Source: Thermobaculum terrenum ATCC BAA-798
GTDB lineage: Bacteria > Chloroflexota > Chloroflexia > Thermobaculales > Thermobaculaceae
Length of the DNA: 64,000 nucleotides
Assembly: GCF_000025005.1 (NCBI RefSeq)
Contig: NC_013525.1
Span: 1,065,501 to 1,129,500 of the forward strand
Direction of reading: 5' to 3'
The notes under the pieces: generated by a model
What the model saw: the letters and a program-made list of their open reading frames with translations, nothing else
Told to the model about the DNA's origin: nothing
Databases searched by the model: none
Made by a program: the position numbers and the translations under genes
Part shown: piece after piece, positions 9,076 through 19,528 of the stretch
Layout: every line of letters starts with the position of its first letter
Position numbering within the stretch: position 1 is the stretch's first letter

Positions 9076-9097
9076 ATGGAGGATTTATGGAGGATTT
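9076..9097 (+). repeat. 11-bp tandem duplication of a ribosome-binding/start unit
   Basis: ATGGAGGATTT occurs twice in tandem (9076-9086, 9087-9097) and is followed by ATGG, the real start of the next gene at 9098. Each unit carries a GGAGG four bases before an ATG, but the ATGs at 9076 and 9087 are out of frame with the gene. Confidence 0.9.
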
Positions 9098-9370
9098 ATG
9101 GTCGAAGAGGTAGTTGTCAACGCATTGGATATAGCCCGAAGAGATTGTGCTACTAGGGCTGGCGTCAGCGAGCCTGAGGTAGTCGTTGCTGCTGTAAAGA
9201 AGATGAGATGGCCTGACGCTGGCCTGGGATGTCCTGAACCTGGAAAGAAATACCCAGAAGCTCCCACCGATGGTTATGAGATAATACTTATAGCTATTTC
9301 AAGAGAGTACGTTTACCACACAGATATGAGTGGTAGGGTAGTTTTTTGTGGCAAGAGATTACAAGGCTAA
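9098..9370 (+). CDS. Small conserved protein with W-P-D-x-G-L-G-C-P motif, function unknown
   Basis: A 90-residue protein. The second half carries a motif W-P-D-A-G-L-G-C-P-x-P-G-K-x-Y, then P-x-x-G-Y-x-I-I-L and E-Y-x-Y-H-T-D. From memory, this pattern recurs in hypothetical, often secreted, proteins of Chloroflexota and Cyanobacteria. This copy has no signal peptide and starts directly with an amphipathic segment. GGAGG lies four bases before the ATG. Being 28 bases after the BON gene, it may be co-transcribed with it. I do not know its function. Confidence 0.75.
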   Translation: MVEEVVVNALDIARRDCATRAGVSEPEVVVAAVKKMRWPDAGLGCPEPGKKYPEAPTDGYEIILIAISREYVYHTDMSGRVVFCGKRLQG

Positions 9371-9443
9371 GGATTTAATCCAGGAATCTATATATTTGTC
9401 ATTCTAAGACAGAGATGTCTGAGACTAAAGTTCTAAGATTTGG

Positions 9444-9473
9444 TTGACTGTAGTATTAGTGCATAGGTACACT
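9444..9473 (+). promoter_or_regulatory. Probable sigma-70 promoter for uvrA
   Basis: TTGACT (9444-9449) and TACACT (9468-9473) with an 18-base spacer, 30 bases before the uvrA ATG. No GAAC-N4-GTTC operator is seen near it, so SOS control of uvrA is not supported here. Confidence 0.5.
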
Positions 9474-9502
9474 ATTTAGACCTTTCTTCTAGAGTTGGTG
9501 GT

Positions 9503-12379
9503 ATGCCTCCTGATAAGATCAGTATACGTGGTGCTCGTGAACATAACCTCAAGAATATATCCTTGGATATACCAAGAGATAAGCTCGTAGTTCTAACTGG
9601 GCTTTCTGGCTCGGGGAAAAGTAGTTTAGCTTTTGATACTATCTATGCAGAAGGCCAGAGGCGTTATGTAGAGAGTCTCTCTGCCTATGCTAGGCAGTTC
9701 CTAGGGCAGATGGAAAAGCCCGATGTAGACCTCATAGAGGGTCTCTCTCCAGCCATATCTATCGATCAGAAGGGAACAACCCGTAATCCCAGGTCAACCG
9801 TGGGTACCGTCACAGAAATCTATGACTATTTGCGTCTGCTGTTTGCTCGTGTTGGACATCCTCACTGCCCTAATTGTGGGAGGGAGATAAGTGGTCAGAC
9901 CGTAGAGGAGATCACGGACGCTGTTTTGAGGCTTCCTAATGGTACGAGGTTGATGATACTAGCCCCAGTTGTGAGGGGCAGAAAGGGCGAGTACTCATCG
10001 CTATTTGCCGACTTGATGAAGAAAGGTTTTGTTAGGGCTAGAGTGGATGGGCAAATACATAACCTGGACGAACCCATTCAACTTGAGCGTTATAAATCTC
10101 ATACCATTGAAGTAGTAGTCGATCGAATTGTTATAAGGCATGGAGATGAAGAAGGATCTTCTGAGAGGCAAAGGCTGGCCGATTCTATCGAAACTGCCTT
10201 GCGATTGGCCGAAGGCCTAGTAGTTGTTTCTGTAATAGATGGGGAAGATATGTTGTTCTCTGAGAACAACGCTTGTCCTGTTTGTGGTATAAGTGTCGGA
10301 GTTCTTGAGCCACGTACATTTAGCTTCAATAGTCCACATGGCGCATGCCCCGAATGTACTGGCCTTGGGAGCATGCTAGAGTTTGATCCAGAGCTGATAA
10401 TCAAGTCTCCTGATACATCAATAATAGATGGAGCCCTCGAACCCCTAACAAAGATGGGCCAGAATACCTCTGCTTATTACATGGACGTAGTTACTGCCGT
10501 ATGTGAGCAGTATTCCATACCCATGGATGTACCCGTCTCACAACTGACTGAAGATAAATTGAAGATACTGATGTACGGTGCACCTGACCCGGTTATCGTG
10601 CGCCACCATAGAAGACGATTTGAAGTTAAGTTTGATGGTGTGGTTTCTATACTGCGTAAGCGCTACAAGGAGACGGGATCAGATTATATCAGGCAGGAGC
10701 TCGAAAGATATATGTCTAATAGGCCCTGCCCAGTGTGCAAAGGTGCAAGGCTGAAGCCCGAAGCTCTAGCAGTTACAGTTGCTGGTAAGAACATAGTACA
10801 GATAACTGCTATGAGTATCCGGGAGGCTTTAGCTTTTATCCAGTATCTATCTGGCCATACCGGGGAAACTCCCCTTACAAAGAGAGAGTCTCTAATAGCT
10901 GCACCAATACTCAAGGAAATTCGTGAGAGGTTGGGCTTTCTAGTAGATGTTGGGCTTGACTATCTCACCCTTGATAGGTCTGCAAACACCTTGGCTGGAG
11001 GAGAGGCTCAGCGTATCAGGTTAGCTACCCAAATAGGTAGCAGCCTTATGGGAGTTATCTATATCCTTGATGAGCCCAGCATAGGTTTGCACCAGAGAGA
11101 TAACACTAGACTGATAAACACACTGATCAAGCTTCGAGACCTGGGAAACACTGTATTGGTGGTTGAGCATGACGAAGATACCATGCGCGCGGCTGACTGG
11201 ATAGTCGATTTGGGTCCAGGGGCTGGCGAACATGGAGGAGAGGTCATTGCTCAAGGTACAGTTGAGGATATTGAGAGATCTGAAAAGTCTATAACGGGGG
11301 CTTATTTGTCTGGCAGGAAATCTATTAGAGTACCTTCTAGAAGAAGAGAAGGTAATGGTAAATTCCTGCGCATAGTGGGAGCACGCGAGAACAATCTGAA
11401 GAATATAGATGTCGAGATACCTTTAGGAAAGTTCATATGTGTAACTGGTGTGTCAGGATCAGGCAAGAGCACCCTGGTCAACGATATCCTTTACAGGCGT
11501 CTGGCTCAGGAGTTCTACGGCTCGAAGGACAAGCCCGGAGATCATGACAGGATAGAAGGAATTCATTACCTGGATAAGGTGATCGACATAGATCAATCTC
11601 CTATTGGGAGGACACCTAGATCTAATCCGGCCACATATACGGGAGTGTTTACTTATATTCGTGAAGTGTTCTCAAAGGTCCCTGAGGCTAGGGCTAGGGG
11701 TTATCAGCCTGGGCGTTTCAGCTTCAACGTAAAAGGAGGTCGGTGCGAGGCCTGTAAAGGTGAGGGTATCATCCAGATAGAGATGCAATTCCTACCTGAT
11801 GTCTACGTGCCTTGCGAAGTGTGTCATGGCAAGCGGTACAATCGCGAGGCACTTGAGATCAAGTACAAGGGTTATTCCATAGCCGATGTTCTTGAGATGA
11901 CGGCTGAGCATGCGATGGAGTTCTTCGAAAATATACCAGCGATCAGGAACAAATTGGAGACTTTGTGTGCGGTTGGCCTCGGATACATCAAACTGGGTCA
12001 GCCAGCCACAACTCTGTCTGGGGGAGAAGCACAGAGAGTGAAGCTAGCCACAGAGCTCTCTAAGAGAGCCACAGGTAAAACGCTCTACATTCTAGATGAA
12101 CCCACAACGGGATTGCACTTTGCCGATGTAGATAAGCTCTTAAATGTACTACAAAGGCTGACTGATGCTGGTAATACAGTTCTGGTTATAGAACATAACC
12201 TTGATGTGATTAAGTGTGCAGACTGGATAATAGATCTTGGTCCTGAAGGTGGAGAAGGCGGAGGGCAAGTGATTGCTCAGGGTACTCCGGAAGATGTCGC
12301 TATGTGCGAACATTCCTATACCGGCCAGTATCTCAGACCTATGCTTGAGAGAGACTTGGAATTAAGAGCTGTCAGCTAA
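9503..12379 (+). CDS. uvrA: UvrABC excinuclease subunit A
   Basis: A 958-residue UvrA, the damage-recognition ATPase of nucleotide excision repair, which loads UvrB at lesions. Two ABC ATPase modules are visible: Walker [10 protein letters not shown] near residue 32 and GVSGSGKST near 650, and ABC signatures L-A-G-G-E-A-Q and L-S-G-G-E-A-Q, each followed by I-L-D-E-P. Zinc-binding pairs CPxCG...CPEC, CPVCKG and CEACKG...CEVCHG are intact. Length is normal for the family. The stop TAA shares four bases (CTAA) with the stop of the convergent glycosyl-phosphate transferase gene. Confidence 0.98.
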   Translation: MPPDKISIRGAREHNLKNISLDIPRDKLVVLTGLSGSGKSSLAFDTIYAEGQRRYVESLSAYARQFLGQMEKPDVDLIEGLSPAISIDQKGTTRNPRSTVGTVTEIYDYLRLLFARVGHPHCPNCGREISGQTVEEITDAVLRLPNGTRLMILAPVVRGRKGEYSSLFADLMKKGFVRARVDGQIHNLDEPIQLERYKSHTIEVVVDRIVIRHGDEEGSSERQRLADSIETALRLAEGLVVVSVIDGEDMLFSENNACPVCGISVGVLEPRTFSFNSPHGACPECTGLGSMLEFDPELIIKSPDTSIIDGALEPLTKMGQNTSAYYMDVVTAVCEQYSIPMDVPVSQLTEDKLKILMYGAPDPVIVRHHRRRFEVKFDGVVSILRKRYKETGSDYIRQELERYMSNRPCPVCKGARLKPEALAVTVAGKNIVQITAMSIREALAFIQYLSGHTGETPLTKRESLIAAPILKEIRERLGFLVDVGLDYLTLDRSANTLAGGEAQRIRLATQIGSSLMGVIYILDEPSIGLHQRDNTRLINTLIKLRDLGNTVLVVEHDEDTMRAADWIVDLGPGAGEHGGEVIAQGTVEDIERSEKSITGAYLSGRKSIRVPSRRREGNGKFLRIVGARENNLKNIDVEIPLGKFICVTGVSGSGKSTLVNDILYRRLAQEFYGSKDKPGDHDRIEGIHYLDKVIDIDQSPIGRTPRSNPATYTGVFTYIREVFSKVPEARARGYQPGRFSFNVKGGRCEACKGEGIIQIEMQFLPDVYVPCEVCHGKRYNREALEIKYKGYSIADVLEMTAEHAMEFFENIPAIRNKLETLCAVGLGYIKLGQPATTLSGGEAQRVKLATELSKRATGKTLYILDEPTTGLHFADVDKLLNVLQRLTDAGNTVLVIEHNLDVIKCADWIIDLGPEGGEGGGQVIAQGTPEDVAMCEHSYTGQYLRPMLERDLELRAVS

Positions 12380-13410
12380 TTTTCTTTTGATTCTATGTGT
12401 TTACTCTGTATGAACCTAGATCTTCTATCTACATATAGGATAATAATCGCAGCAAGTACAAATAGACTTGCCAGCGCTAGTATCCTTATTTCTCTGGTGC
12501 GGATTAGCCCAGCTGCCCCGAATAGTATGGCTATTATGTAGAAGATGATCGCAGTGACTCTTTGAGATAGCCCCAAAGTTACAAGCTTTTGATGCAGATG
12601 CTCCTTGTCTGCCATATGTATGACGACACCAGCTCGAATTCTCCTGATAATACTATAGGCCACATCAGCGATTGGTACTCCCATCACCAACAGGGCAGTC
12701 GTGAGCTTTGCGCTACCTAGTATAGATAATACGGCCATCAGGAATCCCAAGAAGTAAGCTCCTGAATCCCCCATAAAGATCTTAGCTGGTGCAAAGTTGT
12801 ATCTTAGGAATCCTAAGGACACCCCTGCAAGTGTCGAGGCATAAATACCTAACTCGTATTGTCCTAGCCTTATGGCTACTAGCAATAAGAACACGGAGAA
12901 AATGGTAGATAGACCTGCAGTTAGGCCATCTATGCCGTCTGAGAGATTCGCTGTCTGGATCATCCCAACTATCCAAAAGATCGTGAACATGTATCCTGAT
13001 ATAGTTCTATCAAGATAGATAGTCCCTAAAATTGGCAGCGTTACGCTTTGGATCATGATTCCAAATCCTGCAGCTACAGCTATGGCGCACGCTACCTGAA
13101 AAAGTAAGCGTATACCGGCACTCAGATCGTAGAGGTCATCCGCAAAGCCCAAAAGCGTGAGGGCTGTGCTAAATCCCACTATCGCTATCGCATGATAAGA
13201 AGATACTTGCCCTACAAGAGCGAACGAAGCTATTACTAATGTGAATGCTAAGTATAAAGCTAATCCTCCAACGTGTGGTGTTGGTACCTTATGTATCCTC
13301 CTAGGTGATGGGTAAACTAGCCAGCCCATCTTGTAACATATCCGAATGTGTAGATGGGTTAGCGCTATCGAAAGGAGACCACCTGCTATGAAAGCTAGAA
13401 TATAAGTCAC
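12376..13410 (-). CDS. Undecaprenyl-phosphate sugar-1-phosphate transferase (WecA/TagO-like, MraY family)
   Basis: A 344-residue protein with about ten membrane helices. Family: it transfers a (usually N-acetyl) hexosamine-1-phosphate from a UDP-sugar to the lipid carrier undecaprenyl phosphate, the first step of many envelope polymers. Diagnostic motifs are P-H-V-G-G near residue 50, the D-D pair (FADDLYDL, about 90), N-x-x-D-G-I-D-G-L (about 155-163), the F-M-G-D-S-G-A motif (about 213-219) and the H-L-H-Q loop (about 270). It starts at GTG. Products would need recycling by UppP, which is encoded later in this window. MraY is less likely because the motif layout (DGIDGL plus the HLHQ loop) resembles WecA/TagO and no mur genes are near. 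Confidence 0.88.
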   Translation of the reverse strand: MTYILAFIAGGLLSIALTHLHIRICYKMGWLVYPSPRRIHKVPTPHVGGLALYLAFTLVIASFALVGQVSSYHAIAIVGFSTALTLLGFADDLYDLSAGIRLLFQVACAIAVAAGFGIMIQSVTLPILGTIYLDRTISGYMFTIFWIVGMIQTANLSDGIDGLTAGLSTIFSVFLLLVAIRLGQYELGIYASTLAGVSLGFLRYNFAPAKIFMGDSGAYFLGFLMAVLSILGSAKLTTALLVMGVPIADVAYSIIRRIRAGVVIHMADKEHLHQKLVTLGLSQRVTAIIFYIIAILFGAAGLIRTREIRILALASLFVLAAIIILYVDRRSRFIQSKHIESKEN

Positions 13411-13473
13411 TGCTGATATGTGCCCCGTAAAAAGTGGAATCCTGGCTATTCTATCAGAGTCTATAACAATACT

Positions 13474-13503
13474 TTGACACTAGGAGCGGGCGAAGGTTAT
13501 ACT
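13474..13503 (+). promoter_or_regulatory. Promoter of tRNA-Ala
   Basis: TTGACA (13474-13479), 18-base spacer, TATACT (13498-13503), 11 bases before the mature tRNA 5' end. The same hexamers and spacing precede the initiator tRNA at 60274. Confidence 0.8.
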
Positions 13504-13514
13504 CTATATCTGAT

Positions 13515-13590
<76 letters not shown>

Positions 13591-13744
13591 AAGCTATAGG
13601 TATGCTACTTTCCTCTTGCTGTGTCCTTATGTATCCTCGGTTGGCTTTTCATGTATTGTAGGGTTTAGAATAATTTATCTAAGTCTCAATCCCTTGAGGT
13701 CTCCCTACTATGTGGGGACTTTCGATTTTCTGGAGGCTGTAGCA

Positions 13745-16195
13745 ATGGTCGATAAGCCTGATGTAAGCGTTCAATCTCCAAACAATAACGACATTCATGC
13801 TATAGAGGCCAAGTGGCGTCAAAGGTGGCAGCAAACCCAGATCTATAAAACTGATCTTAGGGATGAATCTAAGCCCAAGTACTACAACTTGATGGAGTTC
13901 CCATATCCTTCGGGGGAAGGGCTGCACGTAGGACATGTTTACACATATAGCGGAGCCGATACCAACGGTCGCTATAGACGTATGCGGGGCTACAACGTGT
14001 TTGAGCCCATGGGGTTTGATGCCTTTGGTATCCACTCTGAGAACTATGCATTGAAACTAGGAATAAATCCCATGGTGCTGACTCAGCGTACTGTGTCCCG
14101 CTTTAGGGAGCAGATGAACAGGCTGGGCTGTATGTGGGATTGGTCGCACGAGGTGAATACCAGCCAGCCTAATTACTATAAGTGGACACAATGGCTGTTT
14201 CTGCAAATGTACAAGGCGGGTTTGGCCGTACGTAAGAGTGCGCCCGTCAACTGGTGTCCTCAATGCCTAACAGTATTAGCCAATGAGCAGGTAATAAATG
14301 GGCGCTGTGAGCGGTGCGACACTGAGGTCATCCAGCGTGAGATGGTGCAGTGGTTTTTCAAAATCACTGATTATGCTGAACGGTTGCTCAATGATCTAGA
14401 TAAGCTGGATTGGCCTGAGGTATCTAAGAGACTACAAAGAAATTGGATAGGTCGAAGTGAAGGAGCAGAGCTCATATTCACCATCGAAAGTACAGGTGAT
14501 AAGGTGCCTGTTTTCACCACCAGGCCAGATACAGTCTTTGGGGCAACGTATGTAGTCCTGGCCCCGGAACACCCTCTGGTGGATAAAATAACCACTCCCG
14601 AATGCAGGGAGGCTGTACAAGCTTATAAAGAAGCAACTATGCGGGAGCGCGAGATAGAGAGGCTCTCGCTTGAGAAAGAGAAGACGGGAGTATTTACTGG
14701 AGCCTATGCCATAAATCCTGCTAATGGTGAGCGCATTCCCGTGTGGATAGCCGACTATGTACTAATGACATACGGGACTGGTGCGATTATGGCTGTGCCA
14801 GCTCATGACGAGCGTGACCATGAGTTCGCTAAGAAGTTCGGATTGCCTATAGTTGAGGTTGTCCAATCTCCCGAAGGCGTAGAGGAGCAGGCATATATAG
14901 GCCCTGGTCAAATGAAGAACAGTGGTCAATTTGATGGAATGCCCAATGAGGAAGCCAAGAAGGCTATTACTGACTGGCTTGCAGAAAGAGGGCTTGGGAA
15001 GCACACAGTCACCTACAGGTTGAGGGACTGGCTGATAAGCAGACAGAGATACTGGGGCCCACCTATACCGATTATATATTGCGATAATTGTGGGGAGGTG
15101 CCCGTACCCGAAGATCAGCTGCCTGTGGAATTGCCATATATTGAGAACTTCCGGCCCACAGGAACCGGTAAATCGCCTCTGGCCTTGGTCGAGGAGTTTT
15201 ACAAGACAGAATGTCCCAATTGTGGAGGTCCTGCTGTACGCGAGACTGACGTCTCTGATACCTTCCTGGATTCCTCGTGGTACTACCTACGGTATCCATC
15301 TACAGAGTTTGATGATAGGCCATTTGATCGGGATATCACTCGTAAGTGGCTACCTGTTGACTCCTATATGGGAGGTAAGGAGCACATAGTCCTGCATCAC
15401 TTGTACTCTAGGTTCGTTACCAAGGTTCTGTATGACCTGGGATATCTAGAGTTTGATGAGCCATTCACTCGATTGAGACTGCATGGCATCATAACTCACC
15501 TCGGGGCCAAGATGAGCAAGTCCAGGGGCAACGTTGTTAATCCCGATGAGTACATAGAGAAATATGGAGCCGATGCTCTAAGAACTTATCTACTTTTCAT
15601 GGGTCCCTATGAGGATGATAATGAGTTTAGCGTGCATGGTGTTCAGGGTGTATCCAGGTTCCTCAACAGGCTTTATTCTCTGGTAGACTCCAGGCACGAT
15701 TATGGTAATGGCCCCGGCGTAGACATGAAGATGCTACATCGTACCATCGATCGGGTAACCAGAGGTATCGAAGATTTGAAGTACCATACATCAATCGCTG
15801 CTCTGATGGAGATGTCCAATTGGATAGCGGATGTTCGCTCTGAGATGACTAAGGAGCAGCTAGATACTGCTTTGAAGAATTTGGTACTGATGTTGGCACC
15901 TATTGCTCCTCACACAGCTGAGGAACTTTGGGAAAGGTTGGGTGGAGCTTACAGCGTGCATATCCAACCTTGGCCTGAGTATGATCCTTCCCAGCTTGTA
16001 GAGGAGACAGTTACTATTGTTGTGCAAGTAAATGGTAAGGTTAGAGACAAGCTGGAATTGCCATACAACGTAGCTCAGGAAGAAGCTCAAAGAGCAGCCC
16101 TGGAAAGCGAGAAGGTTAGGGCTCATCTGGATGGGAAGAGCGTAAAGAACGTCATATGGGTACCAGGTAAGCTGATAAATATAGTAGTTGGCTAA
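13745..16195 (+). CDS. leuS: Leucyl-tRNA synthetase
   Basis: An 816-residue class I synthetase that charges tRNA-Leu. The start is set at ATG 13745, eight bases after GGAGG (13732-13736); the frame stays open 129 bases further upstream but that part is leader-like. Motifs: PYPSGEGLHVGH (HIGH region), the CP1 editing domain with T-R-P-D-T and the D-E-R-D-H loop, a zinc-type knuckle CPNCGG, and KMSKSRGN (KMSKS). The order fits the bacterial family. tRNA-Ala lies 154 bases upstream and may be on the same transcript. Its stop shares CTAA with the convergent tatD-like gene. Confidence 0.98.
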   Translation: MVDKPDVSVQSPNNNDIHAIEAKWRQRWQQTQIYKTDLRDESKPKYYNLMEFPYPSGEGLHVGHVYTYSGADTNGRYRRMRGYNVFEPMGFDAFGIHSENYALKLGINPMVLTQRTVSRFREQMNRLGCMWDWSHEVNTSQPNYYKWTQWLFLQMYKAGLAVRKSAPVNWCPQCLTVLANEQVINGRCERCDTEVIQREMVQWFFKITDYAERLLNDLDKLDWPEVSKRLQRNWIGRSEGAELIFTIESTGDKVPVFTTRPDTVFGATYVVLAPEHPLVDKITTPECREAVQAYKEATMREREIERLSLEKEKTGVFTGAYAINPANGERIPVWIADYVLMTYGTGAIMAVPAHDERDHEFAKKFGLPIVEVVQSPEGVEEQAYIGPGQMKNSGQFDGMPNEEAKKAITDWLAERGLGKHTVTYRLRDWLISRQRYWGPPIPIIYCDNCGEVPVPEDQLPVELPYIENFRPTGTGKSPLALVEEFYKTECPNCGGPAVRETDVSDTFLDSSWYYLRYPSTEFDDRPFDRDITRKWLPVDSYMGGKEHIVLHHLYSRFVTKVLYDLGYLEFDEPFTRLRLHGIITHLGAKMSKSRGNVVNPDEYIEKYGADALRTYLLFMGPYEDDNEFSVHGVQGVSRFLNRLYSLVDSRHDYGNGPGVDMKMLHRTIDRVTRGIEDLKYHTSIAALMEMSNWIADVRSEMTKEQLDTALKNLVLMLAPIAPHTAEELWERLGGAYSVHIQPWPEYDPSQLVEETVTIVVQVNGKVRDKLELPYNVAQEEAQRAALESEKVRAHLDGKSVKNVIWVPGKLINIVVG

Positions 16196-16983
16196 TCGGG
16201 TAACCCTGTTATACCTAATAGTTTGACCGCGTTGGAGGTGATAGCTGCTTCCAGCTCTTCTAGCTGGGCATTTCGGCATTCAGCTATCACCTCCAGAGTC
16301 TTTCTTATATAAGAGGGCTCATTGCGCTTGCCTCTATATGGCTGCGGCGGAAGATATGGTGAGTCCGTTTCGACCAGTAGTCTATCAAGGGGAACATAAA
16401 CTGCCGTCTCTCTGAGTCCAGACGAAGATTTATATGTGACTGATCCTGAGAATGAGATGTAGTACCCTAATTGTAGACCTAACCGCGCGTGATCCAAGTT
16501 GCCAGAAAATGAGTGCAGGATGCCAACTGCATCTTTACCTTCGCTAGCCAATACATCCAGTACATCTTCCCAAGCGTCTCTGCAGTGTATTATCACCGGC
16601 TTGGAAAACTTTTTTGCTAGCTGGAGGTGTGTAGAGAACAGCTCCTTTTGCTTCTTTACCGATGATCCCATTCGGTAATAATCTAGCCCTGTTTCTCCAA
16701 TAGCTACTACTTTGTCTGATGATAGCAATCTCTCTAGCTTGCTTTGAACCTCTTCATTCCATAAATCTGCATCATTAGGGTGTAGTCCAATAGCAGAGAA
16801 TATCACGGCCTGATCACTAGCAAGCTTGATGCTTTTTTGCCATTCCTCAGGGTTAGTCCCCACATCCAAGATCAACCTTATTCCCTGTTCGAATGCTCTA
16901 ACTATTACCTGTTCTCTATCCTCATCAAACGCGGTGCTATTTATGTGTGCGTGCGAGTCTACAAGCATCTCTGTATTCCCCAA
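16192..16983 (-). CDS. tatD: TatD-family metal-dependent DNase
   Basis: A 263-residue TIM-barrel hydrolase of the TatD/YcfH family, a 3'-5' exonuclease acting on DNA and possibly on tRNA substrates. Metal-binding motifs are present: DSHAHI near residue 9, a catalytic G-E-T-G-L-D (about 97-102), HCRD (about 134), LHSFSG (about 160) and ETDSPYL (about 211-217). Length is typical. Its stop codon overlaps that of leuS by four bases; upstream it is divergent from purB. Confidence 0.94.
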   Translation of the reverse strand: MGNTEMLVDSHAHINSTAFDEDREQVIVRAFEQGIRLILDVGTNPEEWQKSIKLASDQAVIFSAIGLHPNDADLWNEEVQSKLERLLSSDKVVAIGETGLDYYRMGSSVKKQKELFSTHLQLAKKFSKPVIIHCRDAWEDVLDVLASEGKDAVGILHSFSGNLDHARLGLQLGYYISFSGSVTYKSSSGLRETAVYVPLDRLLVETDSPYLPPQPYRGKRNEPSYIRKTLEVIAECRNAQLEELEAAITSNAVKLLGITGLPD

Positions 16984-17090
16984 GAGAATGTTTCCGTTTT
17001 GTACAACTTATTCTGTAGGTGTATTGTGCCAGATATTCGGTATAATCTTCTGAGCTCAATTGCTTAACCTAGCTATTGGAGAGATTTCTC

Positions 17091-18386
17091 TTGATAGACA
17101 GATATACCCTCCCGGACATGGGTGCTATCTGGTCCGAGGAGAATAAGTTTAATCAGTGGCTTAGAGTTGAGCTTGCAGTATGCGAGGCGTGGGCGGAAGA
17201 AGGCGTTATACCGCAGTCGGACCTAGAAAAACTCAAACATGCATCTGTAGATCCTCTAAGAGTCAAAGAGATCGAGAAAGAAACTGATCATGACGTTATT
17301 GCTTTCGTTAGGGCTGTAGGCGAAACGGTTGGCCCTGAGCGTCGGTGGATTCATCTCGGGCTGACAAGCTCTGATGTTGTTGACACAGCCTTATCCCTGC
17401 TCCTGGTTGAGTCGGGTAAGCTCATACTTCGGACCTTGTCGGAACTAGAACAAGTAGTTACCGATCTTGCTGTCAAATATAAGGATACCCCAATGATAGG
17501 GCGCACTCATGGTGTGCACGCCGAGCCAATCACCTTCGGATACAAGATGTTGGTATGGTTAGATGAGCTGAGGCGTGTGCGGGCTCGCATGACCTCTGCC
17601 GTAGAAAGTGTAAGGATAGGTAAGCTGTCAGGTGCGGTAGGCACGCATGCTAATATACCGCCTTCAGTCGAGGAACGTGCCTTAAGTAAACTCGGGCTTA
17701 AGGTGGCACCAGTAGCTACTCAGGTTATAGGTAGAGACATACATGCTGATTTCTTGCAATCTATAGCTCTGATTGGGGGAGTGCTTGAAAGGCATTCAAC
17801 TGAGATAAGGCACCTGCAACGTACTGAAGTTAGGGAGGCTGAACAGCCTTTTGGTGAAAAGCAACAAGGCTCCTCAGCTATGCCTCATAAACGCAATCCG
17901 GAAAAGATGGAGAGAATCAGCGGGTTAGCTAGAGTCCTTCGTGGCTATGCGCTCACTGCTCTGGAAAATATAGCTCTCTGGCACGAAAGAGACATAAGCC
18001 ATTCTTCTACGGAAAGGATAATATTCCCGGGTGCTTGTACCCTGGTTCACTACATGCTTGTCCTCATGAGGGATAACCTTGAAGGGCTCAGGGTTTATCC
18101 AGAGCGAATGTTGTATAACCTCCATATGACCGGAGGTTTGGTTTTCTCTCAGAGGGTATTGCTAGCTTTGGTTGAAGCTGGTATGGATAGGCAAGAGGCT
18201 TATAAGTTGATCCAGAAATACGCCATGCAGAGCTGGGAAACAGGGCAGAACTTTGCCGATCTTCTCCGTCAAGATGAGCGTGTTATGAATCTCCTAGGCG
18301 AGTCGGGATTAAGAGAAGCGTTCAGCTTGGAGCCGCATCTTAAGTACATTTACACAGGATTTGAACGTCTGGGGGTGAAACTTTGA
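17091..18386 (+). CDS. purB: Adenylosuccinate lyase
   Basis: Catalyses two steps of purine synthesis: SAICAR to AICAR plus fumarate, and adenylosuccinate to AMP. The start is set at TTG 17091, giving the family N-terminus IDRYTLPDM, seven bases after GGAGAG; an in-frame TTG at 17076 would overlap that site. The product is 431 residues. Signature elements: TSSDVVDT, GRTHGVHAEPITFG with the catalytic His, and the flexible loop GSSAMPHKRNP. First gene of a five-gene pur operon; its TGA overlaps the TTG start of purC by four bases (TTGA). A TATAAT at 17041 lacks a clear -35. Confidence 0.97.
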   Translation: MIDRYTLPDMGAIWSEENKFNQWLRVELAVCEAWAEEGVIPQSDLEKLKHASVDPLRVKEIEKETDHDVIAFVRAVGETVGPERRWIHLGLTSSDVVDTALSLLLVESGKLILRTLSELEQVVTDLAVKYKDTPMIGRTHGVHAEPITFGYKMLVWLDELRRVRARMTSAVESVRIGKLSGAVGTHANIPPSVEERALSKLGLKVAPVATQVIGRDIHADFLQSIALIGGVLERHSTEIRHLQRTEVREAEQPFGEKQQGSSAMPHKRNPEKMERISGLARVLRGYALTALENIALWHERDISHSSTERIIFPGACTLVHYMLVLMRDNLEGLRVYPERMLYNLHMTGGLVFSQRVLLALVEAGMDRQEAYKLIQKYAMQSWETGQNFADLLRQDERVMNLLGESGLREAFSLEPHLKYIYTGFERLGVKL

Positions 18387-19273
18387 GCAAGGCAGTAACA
18401 GAGACTAATCTACCTGGAATAAATCTTATACATAGGGGCAAGGTTCGAGACACATATGATCTAGGCGACTCTCTTCTAATGGTAGCTACAGATAGGATTA
18501 GTGCTTTCGATTGGGTTCTACCTACTCCGATACCTGATAAGGGGAAGGTTCTTTCCCAGATATCTGTGTTCTGGTTTGAAAAGTTGGCGGATATTGTTCC
18601 CAATCATTTCATTACTGATGACATAAATAACTATTCTCATCTTTTGCCATATAGTGATGTCCTTAGAGGACGATCGATGATCGTCAAAAAGGCCAATAGA
18701 ATTGATTATGAATGTGTGGTTAGAGGTTATATCACAGGTAGTGGGTGGGCAGAATACAAGAAACAGGGGACAGTAGCTGGCAAGCCTATGCCTGAAGGAT
18801 TAAGGGATGGAGATAAGCTGCCAGAGCCCATTTTCACACCTGCTCGCAAAAACGAAGAGGGACATGATGAGAACATAACCTATGAAATTCTTGAGTCTGA
18901 GGTTGGTTCTGATTTGGCTTCTCAGCTTAGGGATATAAGCATACAGCTCTATCAGGATGGGAGGGACTACGCAGAGACTCGTGGAGTTATCATCGCTGAT
19001 ACCAAGTTTGAGTTCGGTTTTGTTGATGGACAGCTTACTCTTATAGATGAGCTACTAACTCCTGATAGCTCTCGATTCTGGCTGGAGTCCGAATACAGGC
19101 CTGGCGAATCATTGCCGAGCCTTGACAAGCAGTACGTCAGAGACTGGCTAACTCAATCTGGATGGGACAAGAATTCTCAGCCACCAGAGTTACCTGATGA
19201 AGTGGTAGAGGCGACTAGGCAACGCTATCTAGAGGCTTACAGGATGCTTACGGGGAAGGAGCTTGAGCTTTGA
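18383..19273 (+). CDS. purC: Phosphoribosylaminoimidazole-succinocarboxamide synthase (SAICAR synthetase)
   Basis: A 296-residue ATP-dependent ligase joining CAIR and aspartate. Motifs: G-K-V-R-D-T-Y-D near residue 19, DRISAFDW, ECVVRGYITGSGW, DTKFEFG and ID-E-L-L-T-P-D-S-S-R. The length and the C-terminal tail (YRPGESLPSLDKQ) fit the longer PurC type. It starts with TTG inside the purB stop and its own stop overlaps the TTG of purS, so translation is probably coupled. Confidence 0.97.
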   Translation: MSKAVTETNLPGINLIHRGKVRDTYDLGDSLLMVATDRISAFDWVLPTPIPDKGKVLSQISVFWFEKLADIVPNHFITDDINNYSHLLPYSDVLRGRSMIVKKANRIDYECVVRGYITGSGWAEYKKQGTVAGKPMPEGLRDGDKLPEPIFTPARKNEEGHDENITYEILESEVGSDLASQLRDISIQLYQDGRDYAETRGVIIADTKFEFGFVDGQLTLIDELLTPDSSRFWLESEYRPGESLPSLDKQYVRDWLTQSGWDKNSQPPELPDEVVEATRQRYLEAYRMLTGKELEL

Positions 19274-19527
19274 GCCGTTGGCATGGCAAGGTAACTGTGA
19301 CTCTTAAGCCCTCCGTAAACGACCCTCAGGGACTTGCTGTGTACGAGGGGCTGAAAACACTGGGTTTTGAAGAGGTAACCAGCGTACGCGTGGGTAAACA
19401 TATTGATGTGATTCTAGACAGCCCTACAGAAGAAGATGCCAGGAGGCGACTGGCGGAGATGTGCGAGAGCCTCCTGGCTAATACTATCATTGAGACCTAT
19501 AAGATCGAAGTCTCCAAAGGAGAATGA
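19270..19527 (+). CDS. purS: Phosphoribosylformylglycinamidine synthase subunit PurS
   Basis: An 85-residue small subunit of the three-part FGAM synthase (PurS-PurQ-PurL). Features: VTLKPSVNDPQG near the N-terminus, a single beta-alpha-beta unit (GLKTLGFEEVTSVRVGK) and MCESLLANTIIETY near the end. PurS bridges the glutaminase PurQ and the synthetase PurL. It starts with TTG overlapping the purC stop. Confidence 0.96.
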   Translation: MSRWHGKVTVTLKPSVNDPQGLAVYEGLKTLGFEEVTSVRVGKHIDVILDSPTEEDARRRLAEMCESLLANTIIETYKIEVSKGE

Positions 19528-19528
19528 T

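Noticed and set aside
13616-13744. In-frame N-terminal extension of LeuS (43 residues)
   Set aside because: A strong GGAGG precedes the ATG at 13745; the upstream part is hydrophobic and not homologous to LeuS N-termini.
13591-13744. Possible T-box or leader before leuS
   Set aside because: Only short hairpins (for example CTCAA-TCCC-TTGAG) are present; the T-box core and a terminator are absent.
17041-17046. TATAAT as promoter of the pur operon
   Set aside because: No -35 hexamer at 16-18 bases; left as a possibility only within the purB entry.
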